NCBI GenBank assembly: GCA_017303735.1
Contig: JAFLCF010000005.1
Location: forward strand, 1-53,122
DNA length: 53,122 nucleotides
DNA from: Anaerolineae bacterium
GTDB lineage: Bacteria > Chloroflexota > Anaerolineae > Anaerolineales > Villigracilaceae
Direction: 5' to 3'
Shown: positions 22,466 to 31,714 of the stretch, in pieces
How positions within the stretch are numbered: the stretch's first letter is position 1
How the letters are laid out: every line of letters starts with the position of its first letter
Notes under the pieces: generated by a model
The model's database searches: none
The model's input: only the letters and a program-made list of their open reading frames with translations
What the model was told of the DNA's origin: nothing
Made by a program: the position numbers and the translations under genes

Positions 22466-22804
22466 CTACAGTTTGACCATGTTATAGCGATGGACTTGTC
22501 CGCTTGCGGTCGTGACTTCTGCACTCACGAACGGATCGTCCGCGCTCGGCTCTTCCGTCGGGGGAGTGGTCACCACGACCGTGGAATTCACCACCCACGA
22601 AGCCACGTACTGCGCGCCGGTCACAGGTACACCTTTCACGGTTACCAGCTTGATCCACTTCTCACCATTGCTTATCACGATCTCGCCGGTGAAGGTTTCG
22701 TCTTTGTATAGCTTCGCGACTCTATTAGTCGGGACTGTGTCCACCACCTTTGGAGCCGAACGCACGTTCGTGGTCTGGTATGCACTTCCAGTAACTTTAT
22801 CCAT
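22466..22804 (-). CDS. SH3b-like domain protein next to endolysin
   Basis: 112 residues from ATG 22804 with AGGAG 9 nt upstream. TTNVRSAPKVVDTVPTNRVA followed by GEKWIKL fits a bacterial SH3 (SH3b) domain, which usually binds cell wall. It may supply a separate wall-binding subunit for the GH25 endolysin two genes upstream. Confidence 0.55.
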   Translation of the reverse strand: MDKVTGSAYQTTNVRSAPKVVDTVPTNRVAKLYKDETFTGEIVISNGEKWIKLVTVKGVPVTGAQYVASWVVNSTVVVTTPPTEEPSADDPFVSAEVTTASGQVHRYNMVKL

Positions 22805-23000
22805 AACTAGGTTCTCCTTGTAAATTGCGGTCAAGCACCAGGGCGTACTGCTTCGCCGCGATCAATCTCGATTTGAGATACCGTTCCAGCAGGTCGTAAT
22901 CAATTTCGCCTCGATGCTGAATGGTCTCGTTTTCCAGGTCTTTGCAATACTTCTCCTGCTCTTGCACATCTTGCAGGAGCTTTCTGATCTGCTCGTTCAC
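22797..23000 (-). CDS. Small coiled-coil protein
   Basis: 67 residues, GTG start overlapping the end of the endolysin gene. Nearly all coiled coil (QIRKLLQDVQEQEKYCKDLE). No membrane anchor, so not a typical spanin. Function unknown. Confidence 0.5.
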   Translation of the reverse strand: MNEQIRKLLQDVQEQEKYCKDLENETIQHRGEIDYDLLERYLKSRLIAAKQYALVLDRNLQGEPSYG

Positions 23001-23752
23001 GGCAGGCTTTCAACCTTTCCAGATCTGCGGGTGAAGCGCACCGATTTGACCAGGTCAACCGTCGGCGTGGGTTCTGGCGGTGTTACGACCGGAACGCTTC
23101 CCGCGAATTTGGCAAACGCTTCCTCGTCGCCGTTGAAGTAATTGAGGTCAATGTTTTTGCTCTCTACACCGTAGAGTGTTCCATCGCCATTATCGGTATA
23201 TTGCCAGAGTGTCCAGTCTGTCCACGGGACAGGCACAAGCGGCACCTTCACGCCATAATTCGCGATCCAAAGCGGATATTGCTTGAAGTATTCAAGGGAT
23301 GCCTTCGGGATGCTTTTGCCGACAGTGCGCTCGAGCCAGTAGTAATAGCCGGTGTATATTCCCAGCTTTATCCCAGGGCTCAGTCTCTTTAGCTCTTCGA
23401 GAAAGTCATACCAATCCTGCCAGCGTCCATAGGGTCCGCCGTATTTGTCCTCGAAGTCGGCGAAGAGCGGCAGCTCTCCCATGTCATTCGGGTCATTGAA
23501 GCAAGATATATATTTCTTCGCCTGGCGTTTCGGGTCTACCCGGCTATCATAGAAATAATACGACCCGCGCGGAAGTTGACCATTTGAGTTCTTCCACGAG
23601 ACATCAAAAACGCTGTCTTCCCACAAGTTCTGTCCAGCGCGAATAATGGCAAATTGTGCGCCGCCCTCAACCATTTTCTCGAAGTTGATCCCCTGCGGGG
23701 TGTACTTGTTATCTTGATAAAACGATACATCCGGTCCTATGATCTTATTCAT
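22997..23752 (-). CDS. GH25-family lysozyme (endolysin)
   Basis: 251 residues. GH25 features in order: GPDVSFYQ, AIIRAGQ, RGSYYFY, LPLFADFED (catalytic acidic residues), GIYTGYYYW, PLWIANYG and LWQYTDNG...DLNYFNG. The last 25 residues (PVVTPPEPTPTVD then a basic end) look like a linker to a missing or short wall-binding part. Cleaves the muramic-acid to glucosamine bond of peptidoglycan. No signal peptide, so it needs a holin. Overlaps both neighbours by 4 nt. Confidence 0.9.
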   Translation of the reverse strand: MNKIIGPDVSFYQDNKYTPQGINFEKMVEGGAQFAIIRAGQNLWEDSVFDVSWKNSNGQLPRGSYYFYDSRVDPKRQAKKYISCFNDPNDMGELPLFADFEDKYGGPYGRWQDWYDFLEELKRLSPGIKLGIYTGYYYWLERTVGKSIPKASLEYFKQYPLWIANYGVKVPLVPVPWTDWTLWQYTDNGDGTLYGVESKNIDLNYFNGDEEAFAKFAGSVPVVTPPEPTPTVDLVKSVRFTRRSGKVESLP

Positions 23753-24957
23753 GGCATCGGCACCAGGCAGACCTTATAAGCCGGCACACATACCGTCGGC
23801 AGCGCCGTTGCCGTTCGTGTCACAGGTACGGGCGTCAAGGTGACAGGAGCTGGCGTGCGCGTCGGTGTGAGGGATGGAACAACCGTAGGCGTCCGTGTAA
23901 ACGTAGCCGACGCCGTTGCAGGTAAAGCCATGACTGTCTTAGTCGCCGTCGCAGGAATAGACGTCACTGTGCTCATTGTTGGGACTGTGGTATTTGTCGG
24001 CGAATTCGTAACCGCCACTCCACCCGTCGGGGTGATGGCGGGTAGGTTGAAAATCATGTTGTCGCGAATGATCACACCAGAAGAAGCCGAGTACACCGTG
24101 CGAAACAGTCTATTGTTTTCAATGACTACATTCGACGGAGAAACGCCGCCGGCTACAATAATGCTCCAACGGTACCCAAGTGTCACCGTGTTACCAGCCA
24201 CATACGCATTTGTCAGGGCTGGGTTTACAGCACCCGATTCATGTGGCCACAAACTGATCCCATCGCGGCAACCCTGAATGGTGTTATTGAGGATGCGCAA
24301 ACCGTCACGACCTGCATTCCAGCCAGAATAATATTCGTACCCGCTGGCAATCGCAAAGCTCTCACGCCCGCCCACATATTGGGCTTCGCAGGTCACAAGG
24401 TTGTTTTGGATGAGGGTTCGAGGGGAAGCGTCTGAATAGATTGCCACTGCCCAAGACTTGTACACCAGGTTGTTCTCAACCGTGGCATCCGGTGACATGG
24501 TGACGGCAATTGCCTCACCGCACACGTCATGTACTACGTTTCCCCGAATGGTGACAAACGCACTACCCTTTTCTGCCTTTATGCCCGAGCCCCACGCGCC
24601 CGAACCGCAGTTCGGGAATGTACCATTCTCAAGGACGGCGTTTTGCACCACGTTATTTTCAATAAGGACGTGATGGGCAAGAGCTGCATTAGGGTTCCCG
24701 TACTGGTTTCCCACTCGGATGGAGTGAGAGGTGCTTCCCACCACCGTGCAATCATGCAGGCGCACGTAGGATCCCAGGATCAGAACTGACTTGACCGGAG
24801 CCGAGCAAGTCACGTCAAAATAATCCTCCGCCGTCCCAGACTGTGCCACCGTAGCGTTTCCGCCAGAGAGGATCAGATCGGGTGCAAGGGTAGATACAAC
24901 CGCAAACGCCAGAGCCGCGCCGCCTGCCAATAACAAATAACGTAGATTTTTTTTCAT
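23749..24957 (-). CDS. Secreted right-handed beta-helix protein with Thr/Pro-rich tail
   Basis: 402 residues. Signal peptide (KKNLRYLLLAGGAALAFAVV), then beta-helix repeats typical of pectate-lyase-like folds (HVLIENNVVQN, FVTIRGNVVHD, RTLIQNNLVT, GLRILNNTIQG, NVVIENNRLF). The last 100 residues are Thr/Pro-rich (TFTRTPTVVPSLTPTRTPAP), as in secreted host proteins. A cleavable signal is unexpected for a tail spike. It may be a surface protein made in lysogens, a depolymerase released at lysis, or a host-derived spike. Confidence 0.7.
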   Translation of the reverse strand: MKKNLRYLLLAGGAALAFAVVSTLAPDLILSGGNATVAQSGTAEDYFDVTCSAPVKSVLILGSYVRLHDCTVVGSTSHSIRVGNQYGNPNAALAHHVLIENNVVQNAVLENGTFPNCGSGAWGSGIKAEKGSAFVTIRGNVVHDVCGEAIAVTMSPDATVENNLVYKSWAVAIYSDASPRTLIQNNLVTCEAQYVGGRESFAIASGYEYYSGWNAGRDGLRILNNTIQGCRDGISLWPHESGAVNPALTNAYVAGNTVTLGYRWSIIVAGGVSPSNVVIENNRLFRTVYSASSGVIIRDNMIFNLPAITPTGGVAVTNSPTNTTVPTMSTVTSIPATATKTVMALPATASATFTRTPTVVPSLTPTRTPAPVTLTPVPVTRTATALPTVCVPAYKVCLVPMP

Positions 24958-24971
24958 GAAATTGTTTTCCT

Positions 24972-26414
24972 TTATAACTGCTCAATGACAGCAAGTGTCG
25001 GGTAATAAGTGGTGTCGGTGTTTTGAGACGCACCCTCGTTGTGATAAATATACAGCTCGAAATAATCCCCAGCAGAATACGTACCACGAGCGATAGCCTC
25101 GGGCGAGGCAAACAAATTACTGGACGCAGTTGCCACGTAATCGCGCTTGAACTTGAAAAGCGAACCATTCTTGTATAGTTCCGCTTCCAGGAATTCTTGG
25201 TTATCCAAAACAGAACCAATTGATGCGAAACCAGACACTACATAAAAATTGCTTCTGCGAATATTGACCCTGTCGTTTGTAGCAATATCGCCCATATTGC
25301 CGCGATTTGTAGGTGCGGCATCGAAGGCAATTTTTGTGGCTGTTGTGTTAGCTATAGATTGCGCTGCCTGCCGTTCAAGCACAGCAATGCAGGGAATGCG
25401 CCCGTCGTTGATTACGTTCCAATTACTTGAGGATGTTGCAACAAAGCGCACGGTCTCGTTGGTGATAAATAAACGACTCCATTCGGTTGCGGCACTTCCG
25501 CCATTAATACTGATGCCAGTATCGCCTATCAATATCAAAGCATAAGTATCATCCCCAACAGAAATATTGACCTCGATCTCTTGCCCAGCCACACCAGCAG
25601 GCAGAACAAAGTTTCGATTGGCGGTCATTCCCGAAACATCTAAAATATGCCTTCTGCCTGCAACACCAGTCACATTGGAAGTGGTCACAGAGGAGGCGCT
25701 ATTCGTCAAACCGCCGACAGCGCCACCCACCACGCGCCAGCGGCTCGAAGCTCCATCATAATAAAACAGCACACTTGCGTTGCTCTTCAGCTCAAAATCC
25801 GCATTGATTGCCAGCCGGTTCGCCGCCACTGAAGACGCGCTTTCGTTTTTTAACGTGATCGTATACGAGCCGTGGTTGATCAGCAAAAAGGTTTTTCCCT
25901 GGGCAGGGAACCCAAACCCAGTAATATCTCGTGCCGCATCACTATAAACGCGGATCACATCCGAATATTCCGCAGCCGATGGAAACCAGTCATTCTGGTT
26001 TGCGGTGATCTGTCCTGTAGTGAGCGGACGGGTGAAAATGCGGTTCAACACCACCCAATCGCCGCTGCCATCCGGGAAGATCAAAGCAAATTCGCCGCGT
26101 GGCAGAACGCAATACGTGGTTGATCCGCCGTTGTTTTGGATGGTTAGGTTGTAATTGGCAAGTACCGTTTCGTTTTTGATCAGAAATGGATGGTTTTCAT
26201 CCGTGTCCACCAAAGGCAACTTTACGATCCGAGCCGCCCCATTACAATCAAACCGCTGGATGGGTGTGTCCACATCCAGTAGAGGGCGGGTTGCCGCTAG
26301 CGTCTCAACGTTTTGATATTCAGAGCGAAACGAGGCTGCAATCAAGTTGTTCACATGTGCCGCCATCACATGGTCAAATCCGTCTGTTTTATTTAAGTCA
26401 TTCAATGTCGTCAT
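24972..26414 (-). CDS. Tail fibre / receptor-binding protein
   Basis: 480 residues. N-terminal region with VMAAHVNNLIAA..., then beta-rich repeats with a Gly-rich pattern (FLLINHGSYTITLKNESASS). The C-terminal 150 residues resemble a C1q-like jelly-roll (ELYKNGSLFKFKRDYVAT, YSAGDYFELYIYHN). Located after the tail tip genes, as host-recognition proteins usually are. Confidence 0.65.
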   Translation of the reverse strand: MTTLNDLNKTDGFDHVMAAHVNNLIAASFRSEYQNVETLAATRPLLDVDTPIQRFDCNGAARIVKLPLVDTDENHPFLIKNETVLANYNLTIQNNGGSTTYCVLPRGEFALIFPDGSGDWVVLNRIFTRPLTTGQITANQNDWFPSAAEYSDVIRVYSDAARDITGFGFPAQGKTFLLINHGSYTITLKNESASSVAANRLAINADFELKSNASVLFYYDGASSRWRVVGGAVGGLTNSASSVTTSNVTGVAGRRHILDVSGMTANRNFVLPAGVAGQEIEVNISVGDDTYALILIGDTGISINGGSAATEWSRLFITNETVRFVATSSSNWNVINDGRIPCIAVLERQAAQSIANTTATKIAFDAAPTNRGNMGDIATNDRVNIRRSNFYVVSGFASIGSVLDNQEFLEAELYKNGSLFKFKRDYVATASSNLFASPEAIARGTYSAGDYFELYIYHNEGASQNTDTTYYPTLAVIEQL

Positions 26415-26422
26415 AATATGTC

Positions 26423-27094
26423 CTATTCAGGGATGGCAAACGCCATCAAGAAAGCGCGGTCACACACAACTGCGTCGGCGGCGTTGTCGGTTTTGTACAT
26501 CAACTTAACCGTTTGCGAACCAGCCGCCACACTGGCGCGTCGGAAGGCACACGAAAATGGCAGATTGCTCGAACTACTGAGTTTCACCTGAAGATTTGTG
26601 TCGATTGCCACGCCATCGATCTGAATAGCAAAATATCCCGGATGCGTGCCACTCGCTTTTCCTCCAACCCCAAAGGCAAATGCCAAAATCGCACTTGTGT
26701 ATGCCAACGAGATGGTCGTGGAAACCGTGGTGGAGGCAAACGAGGTGCTGGTGCTGTTTACGCCAGAGTCCATGAATGCCGACCCAAACACAGTCAACGC
26801 GCCAGGGAACTGCGCCACAGGTAGCCAATCCGGCGCACCCGTGCCGCTTGCCTTCCTCAGCAAAGACGTTGCCGAAGGCGTAGCCAGCCACGCCGGCGCA
26901 CTCGCCCCGCCATACATCACACCGCCTGGCACAAGCGCAAGCCGCGCCGCTGCACTCGCGCCTGTGGCATAGAGCATGTCGCCAGCCGTAGTCAGAACCC
27001 AGATCCCGTTGATATTGTCGCGCACGTGCGTGTTGAAATTGGCAGCACTATACGTCTGCCCGGTCACAACCGAAGGAACAACTGTGATTGCCAT
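26423..27094 (-). CDS. Tail fibre-like protein
   Basis: 223 residues. Residues 1-100 include VTGQTYSAANFNTHVRDNIN and a GDMLYATGASAAARL / GGVMYGGASAPAWL pair of repeats, common in phage fibre shafts. The C-terminal half is a beta sandwich. Overlaps the preceding gene by 1 nt. Confidence 0.65.
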   Translation of the reverse strand: MAITVVPSVVTGQTYSAANFNTHVRDNINGIWVLTTAGDMLYATGASAAARLALVPGGVMYGGASAPAWLATPSATSLLRKASGTGAPDWLPVAQFPGALTVFGSAFMDSGVNSTSTSFASTTVSTTISLAYTSAILAFAFGVGGKASGTHPGYFAIQIDGVAIDTNLQVKLSSSSNLPFSCAFRRASVAAGSQTVKLMYKTDNAADAVVCDRAFLMAFAIPE

Positions 27095-27645
27095 TAGGCA
27101 CCTTCCTTAAGTTGGGCCAGCGCCCATTTGGCAACAGCTTCATTCTCGCGCATCAGGTCGTCCACACTTTCGTTCGGGTTCCACGAGCGCGTCAAGGGTA
27201 GGTGTTGCCCGTCTTCTTTCTCAAGGTAGATCACCGCCCGCGAGTTATACGCACGGTCGCAATCGTCAGCGCCGCGCAGATCTTCCACCGGTCGCAACAT
27301 CACCAGACGCACGATCTCAGCCCATACTTCAGGGGCAGGGAACTGCACAGGACGAAGAGCGCCGCCATGCAGCCGATTGAAACATTCCATGCAATAGAAG
27401 ATCGGCTCCTCAATGGAAACGAACTCGCATCCGCCGCACTCGCAGTCTGCCACAACCGCCCCCAGCTCGATCCTCGCCTTTACCGGGCTCGGAGCCATCT
27501 TATTCATCTGAATGGCGATTGGCTGTTTGGCTTTTTTCTGCTTCTTCAAGTGCCAGCGTAAAATGCGCTCACGCACGGTTTTTACGCCCTCGCGTTCACA
27601 GTAATCATGCGCGGTGATCAATCGGTTAATACTTCCAGTGTTCAT
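27094..27645 (-). CDS. Zinc-binding hypothetical protein in tail module
   Basis: 183 residues from ATG 27645, just after the stop of the tail protein. Cys cluster CECGGCEF and YCMECFNRLHGG suggest a zinc centre. A basic helix (RILRWHLKKQKKAK) lies upstream of it. Not a typical structural protein. Confidence 0.5.
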   Translation of the reverse strand: MNTGSINRLITAHDYCEREGVKTVRERILRWHLKKQKKAKQPIAIQMNKMAPSPVKARIELGAVVADCECGGCEFVSIEEPIFYCMECFNRLHGGALRPVQFPAPEVWAEIVRLVMLRPVEDLRGADDCDRAYNSRAVIYLEKEDGQHLPLTRSWNPNESVDDLMRENEAVAKWALAQLKEGA

Positions 27646-27649
27646 ATCG

Positions 27650-29182
27650 TTAACCTGCTCCAAATACGGTGTCGGTCCCAAAGTCCTCAATGGGCCAAGT
27701 CCACGCATCCGTGGTCGCTAAATAAGGCTCAAGGTAGAATGTGGTTTCAATGTCCTGGCATGTATCGATCATGCTTTTATGCTCGATGCCGCCTACCCGA
27801 AAACTGCCGCCCACAAAACCAAGCTCTTCGAGGTCAAGGTTCGCCACGTTGAAAATGTCGGCAGCAAATTGAATGTCAGGTCTGCCACGAACTTTCACCA
27901 CAGGGAATGGGTTTTGCCTATCAAGAAACTCGCCCAGCACCTGCGAATAATCAACCGCAACATTCACGCTTTGCTGCCACTTTAGGTCTTGCACAAATTC
28001 ACTCGGGTCGTCCACGGTCGAAGGATCCTGGGGGTAGATCACATCATCCGAGTCTTCCTCATATAAAGGCTTTCCACGGATCTGCCTGGTGGTCACGTAA
28101 AAGTTTGTTGCCCCGGTGTTTTCAAAAACCACCTTTGCGTTATCGCCGAAGTCGGTCACGGTCATTGTGCAATCGGCGGTTTTGTCAGTACCAGAGCCAT
28201 CGTCGTTGGTGTTAGCTAAATAATCAGTCGAAGCCACAGGGGTTTCAATATCCTGTGCCGGCACGCGCTGGTTGTTGTAGCTATAATTCGCCCACACCGT
28301 GCGCCTATCCCCAGCCTCCACCAAGATCGGGTCACCAACCACCGAATAGATCACGCTAGTCGTTCCCAACGTGCGTGGATGCACTTTCAAGCGCGTTACA
28401 TTCCTGCGGTACTCGTAAGGCTGGGGGTTGTCAATGTCCTTCAGCAACACCGCTTGCGTCAGGTCAAGCACGCTGGCAGGCTCCGAGTTGCGGTCGATGA
28501 AGGTTGCTTTTCCATCTGCCGAGATGAAGAATAGACCGAGGAACGATTGCGCCACGTCCTCGCATTCACTCCACGCTTTCTTGTCACCGCTCGCCCAGTG
28601 ATAGTTCATCGTCCCTGTGCTGCTGTCGATGCTCCTGCCCCAGTGAGTGGGCCAGTTCACATCGTTCAAGATTGCTTCAATTGCCTGCCCAGGGGTCAGC
28701 CCTGTCGAGAGTGGTGTACGCGCTCCATACTTGCGCAGATAGCGACTGCGGTCTTCAACCTTGATGGTCACATAGGCGTTCGCGCCGTAACCATAAGGAC
28801 GAATGTCAACAATATTTCCAGCAAATACCGGATAAATTACATTCGTTGCCTGGTCCATCACCCGAATGCGCACCTCGGGTCCATACATCACGTAGGGGTA
28901 GAGCGGGCTGTCTTGGTTCCAGGCGTTATAGCGCCCGTCGTTGTTGCGAAGTTTGAAAACGCATGTCCCCGGTGGAATGGTCTGGAAGCCGGCGCCAGTA
29001 GACTTCAGCATCGTCTTCCGTCCACGGTTCACACTAATGTCAAACATCCGGCTCGACTCGTTGGTTCCATCAAAGATCAGATCCCGATTCCAATCGATCT
29101 CCACAGCCCAGCGGATATAGCCAGCAGGGTCAGATAGTCCATACAGCTCTTCCGAATACTTGAATTGACCGTATATCGCCAT
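27650..29182 (-). CDS. Tail tip / hub protein
   Basis: 510 residues, beginning MAIYGQFKYSEELYG. Contains DWNRDLIFDGTNESSRM and PGTCVFKLRNNDGRYNAWNQ, typical of tail hub or distal-tail-like proteins of siphophages. Directly follows the tape measure (start and stop overlap by 1 nt). Confidence 0.65.
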   Translation of the reverse strand: MAIYGQFKYSEELYGLSDPAGYIRWAVEIDWNRDLIFDGTNESSRMFDISVNRGRKTMLKSTGAGFQTIPPGTCVFKLRNNDGRYNAWNQDSPLYPYVMYGPEVRIRVMDQATNVIYPVFAGNIVDIRPYGYGANAYVTIKVEDRSRYLRKYGARTPLSTGLTPGQAIEAILNDVNWPTHWGRSIDSSTGTMNYHWASGDKKAWSECEDVAQSFLGLFFISADGKATFIDRNSEPASVLDLTQAVLLKDIDNPQPYEYRRNVTRLKVHPRTLGTTSVIYSVVGDPILVEAGDRRTVWANYSYNNQRVPAQDIETPVASTDYLANTNDDGSGTDKTADCTMTVTDFGDNAKVVFENTGATNFYVTTRQIRGKPLYEEDSDDVIYPQDPSTVDDPSEFVQDLKWQQSVNVAVDYSQVLGEFLDRQNPFPVVKVRGRPDIQFAADIFNVANLDLEELGFVGGSFRVGGIEHKSMIDTCQDIETTFYLEPYLATTDAWTWPIEDFGTDTVFGAG

Positions 29183-31047
29183 TACGAAAGATGTCCTTCC
29201 GCTTTAGCGCGATCAACCATCTGCACAAAGGCAGGGTAGAGCTGCTCGAGCATTTCGTTCTGGTTGCCAAACAAGTTCTGAATAGTCGGCGCGAACACCA
29301 TCTGGACAGTTCCGCCGCCCATGCCGCCAGAAATAGGCGCAGCATTATCGCCAGCGGGGATGACCGCAAAGCGTTCACCGCTCTGCATCATGACCGGGTA
29401 GCTGTCATTTGGATACCCGGGCGGCACGGTCATCCAGCCATCGGTTCCTTCGGCGTACGCCTGTCCCCCACCAATAAGATTATTAGCAGATTGCTCTGTG
29501 TAGTTATGAATGGTGTTGCGAACCTCATTAAGAATCGCATCAACCGTGATCTGAATATTCTTGCCTTCAAGCCTTGCAATGGCATCTTTAAGCTCAATGG
29601 TTTTTTTAGCATACTCTTCCGGAGCAATTTTTCCATCTTCTAATTCCTTTCTGAGCGCCTGTTGAGCGCTCAGAGCGGCGTATGCCTCTTCGTCAATCTG
29701 CCCCGTGGCGCGCGCCAGGGCAAGCTGCGCCTCTGCATCTAAGCCGGCAGCAGCCGTGTTGAGTAACATCTGCTCAAGCGTGCCTTGCATGGCAGTGGTG
29801 ACATCTTTTTGTTTTTGCTCGTTCTCTGCCAGTTTTTCGTTGACCGACTGGATCTTCTCGCTTTCGGGTCCCCAGCCCTGGTCAAGCAGCTCCTGCTTTT
29901 TCAAGAGCAATTCGTCATGGTCAAGCTGTAGATCAGAGAGCTTCATACCATAATCGTCATACGCCTCTTTGACCTTGATCGCACCCTTTACAGCGTCTTC
30001 ATCAGCGCCGGCAATCGTGAAGAACGACTCAGCGACCGCCTCAGTGGCAGTCACGGTTTCGTACATCGAAGCCAGCCCTTCCCAACGGGCAGTGCTGGTT
30101 GCATTGATACGTTCTTCGAGTTCCTGTTGCTTCTCTACCTCGAGCTGCATCGCACCCAGGTAGATACGGCTGCGCTGGTCAGTGAAGCCAGTCGCTTCGG
30201 TTGCGCGATCCATCGCGTCAGACATATTCAAGAACGCTTCAATCGACGGGTTGATGGCTTCGTCTACCGCCATCGCGAGCGTAGCCTGATAGTTATCGAT
30301 CCGAGCTTCAAGGCGCTCGTACTTGGCGGCATTGTCGTCCACCAGTCCGCCGGCATCTTCAAGCAGCTTATTGCCTTCGTTGATGACTTTATTCAGCAGG
30401 GCTTGGATCTTCTCGGAGCGCGTCAGTTCACTGGAACTCTTGCCAATGCTGTCGGCATACGCCCCATAGGTTCCCTCAGCATCTACCACGATACCGAGGT
30501 TATCCAGGATCATCGGCGACATACGACCGATACCGCGCACCATGTCGTCGAACGCCTGGGTGGTGGAGATGCCCATTGCACGACCGCGCAAGGCGGCAAT
30601 CTCCATCAGGGAGGCAAGTTCTTCAGCCGAGCCGGATACCCCAAGCATCATGGCTTTGTTCGAGCTTTCGATGATGGACATATTCGAGACCGTGCCGAGC
30701 GACGCCTCGCTTACTTTTGCGATGATGTTATCCATCGAGTCGCCGTAGCTTCTGGCAAGATTGATCCCGCTTTCCATCAAGCGGGTATTCTGTGCGCCGA
30801 TCTCCCCGAGGTTGTACGCACCGACCATGACCGTGACTGCGGTCGTAACCATGCCGATTGCGGTGGCATAGTTCATGGCGGTTATTTCCGCAGACTCCAT
30901 CTCAGAGTTCATCCCCGAGGTTCCGCGAGAGGCTTGCGCGGCGCTGGTCTCCAAACCGCCAATATCGCTTGCCACCTGTTTGATGACAGGCGAAGCGTTA
31001 TTGAGTGCAGTAATATCCAGTTGAACGCCGTTAACTACTATTGGCAT
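29182..31047 (-). CDS. Tail tape measure protein
   Basis: 621 residues, the longest late gene. N-terminal helices with hydrophobic segment (AIGMVTTAVTVMVGAYNLG), long coiled coil (residues 270-470) and a TMP-like region around GISTTQAFDDMVRGIGRMSP. At about 1.5 angstrom per residue the tail would be near 90 nm. It lies directly downstream of the frameshifted chaperone, the canonical siphophage order. Confidence 0.85.
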   Translation of the reverse strand: MPIVVNGVQLDITALNNASPVIKQVASDIGGLETSAAQASRGTSGMNSEMESAEITAMNYATAIGMVTTAVTVMVGAYNLGEIGAQNTRLMESGINLARSYGDSMDNIIAKVSEASLGTVSNMSIIESSNKAMMLGVSGSAEELASLMEIAALRGRAMGISTTQAFDDMVRGIGRMSPMILDNLGIVVDAEGTYGAYADSIGKSSSELTRSEKIQALLNKVINEGNKLLEDAGGLVDDNAAKYERLEARIDNYQATLAMAVDEAINPSIEAFLNMSDAMDRATEATGFTDQRSRIYLGAMQLEVEKQQELEERINATSTARWEGLASMYETVTATEAVAESFFTIAGADEDAVKGAIKVKEAYDDYGMKLSDLQLDHDELLLKKQELLDQGWGPESEKIQSVNEKLAENEQKQKDVTTAMQGTLEQMLLNTAAAGLDAEAQLALARATGQIDEEAYAALSAQQALRKELEDGKIAPEEYAKKTIELKDAIARLEGKNIQITVDAILNEVRNTIHNYTEQSANNLIGGGQAYAEGTDGWMTVPPGYPNDSYPVMMQSGERFAVIPAGDNAAPISGGMGGGTVQMVFAPTIQNLFGNQNEMLEQLYPAFVQMVDRAKAEGHLS

Positions 31048-31051
31048 GGAA

Positions 31052-31707
31052 TTAACCTTCTTCGACCTGGTTGTCTTCTTGGAGCTTCCAGATCAACTGC
31101 ATCGTCTTCATGATCTGCGGGTTGCGCTCAAAATATTGGCTGTTGGCTTCCGCAGAATATTGCGGGGCATTCCGATAGGCTTGGATCGCGTCGTATGTAT
31201 TGAGAGCGATCCGCATGGCTCGCATCAGTGAGATCGGCTGGTCACGCAAGCCACCAGCGACCGGGGGGGTATGGAACTCACGCCAGTCCAAGCCGACCGA
31301 CAACGCCAAAGGGATTGCCGTCGGCTTCTCTGGCGGCAGGCGGTAGACGTAATTTGCTACCGCCAGAGTTAGTTTGGGTCAGAGTCCACCGGCGGCTTCA
31401 CCACGTTCGCGACGTGCTTCTTGATCTCGTCTGCCATCCAATCCACCACGTACGGCTTCAGGTTGTTTATTTCCTCAAGCGTTACGCCCGAAACGATCTT
31501 CAAGCGAATGGCAGTCCGCACCGTCACGCCGCGCACGTGTGATTGTGCGGTCACGCCTGATCCGTCCGATCCAAACTGAAAGAATGCAGCCTGTGCGGCT
31601 TTGACGGTCGTGAGCTGGTAATCCTCAAAGACGGATTGACCAAAGTCGTGCAAGCTCATCGTCACGCCATGCTTTGTTTTTGTATCCAAAATCGGCATAT
31701 CAGCCAT
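31052..31707 (-). CDS. Tail assembly chaperone, -1 frameshift fusion (G-T type)
   Basis: The upstream frame (31707-31369) ends DSDPN-stop. At its end, on the minus strand, C CCA AAC is a perfect X XXY YYZ slippery heptamer (31378-31372). A -1 slip yields CCC AAA CTA ACT and continues in an open frame to 31052, adding about 106 residues with no good start of its own. Product about 218 residues. It would chaperone the tape measure encoded next. Confidence 0.85.
31369..31707 (-). CDS. Tail assembly chaperone, short form (G type)
   Basis: 112 residues, unshifted product. VRTAIRLKIVSGVTLEEINN is typical of small chaperones. Normally made in large excess over the fusion. Confidence 0.7.
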   Translation of the reverse strand: MADMPILDTKTKHGVTMSLHDFGQSVFEDYQLTTVKAAQAAFFQFGSDGSGVTAQSHVRGVTVRTAIRLKIVSGVTLEEINNLKPYVVDWMADEIKKHVANVVKPPVDSDPN

Positions 31708-31714
31708 AAAACCT

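Noticed and set aside
30127..31113. 328-residue plus-strand frame opposite the tape measure
   Set aside because: Antisense shadow; the tape measure on the minus strand is well supported by context.
31052..31309. Independent 85-residue gene starting at TTG 31309
   Set aside because: No ribosome site, and the frame is open back to the slippery heptamer; better explained as the frameshift extension.
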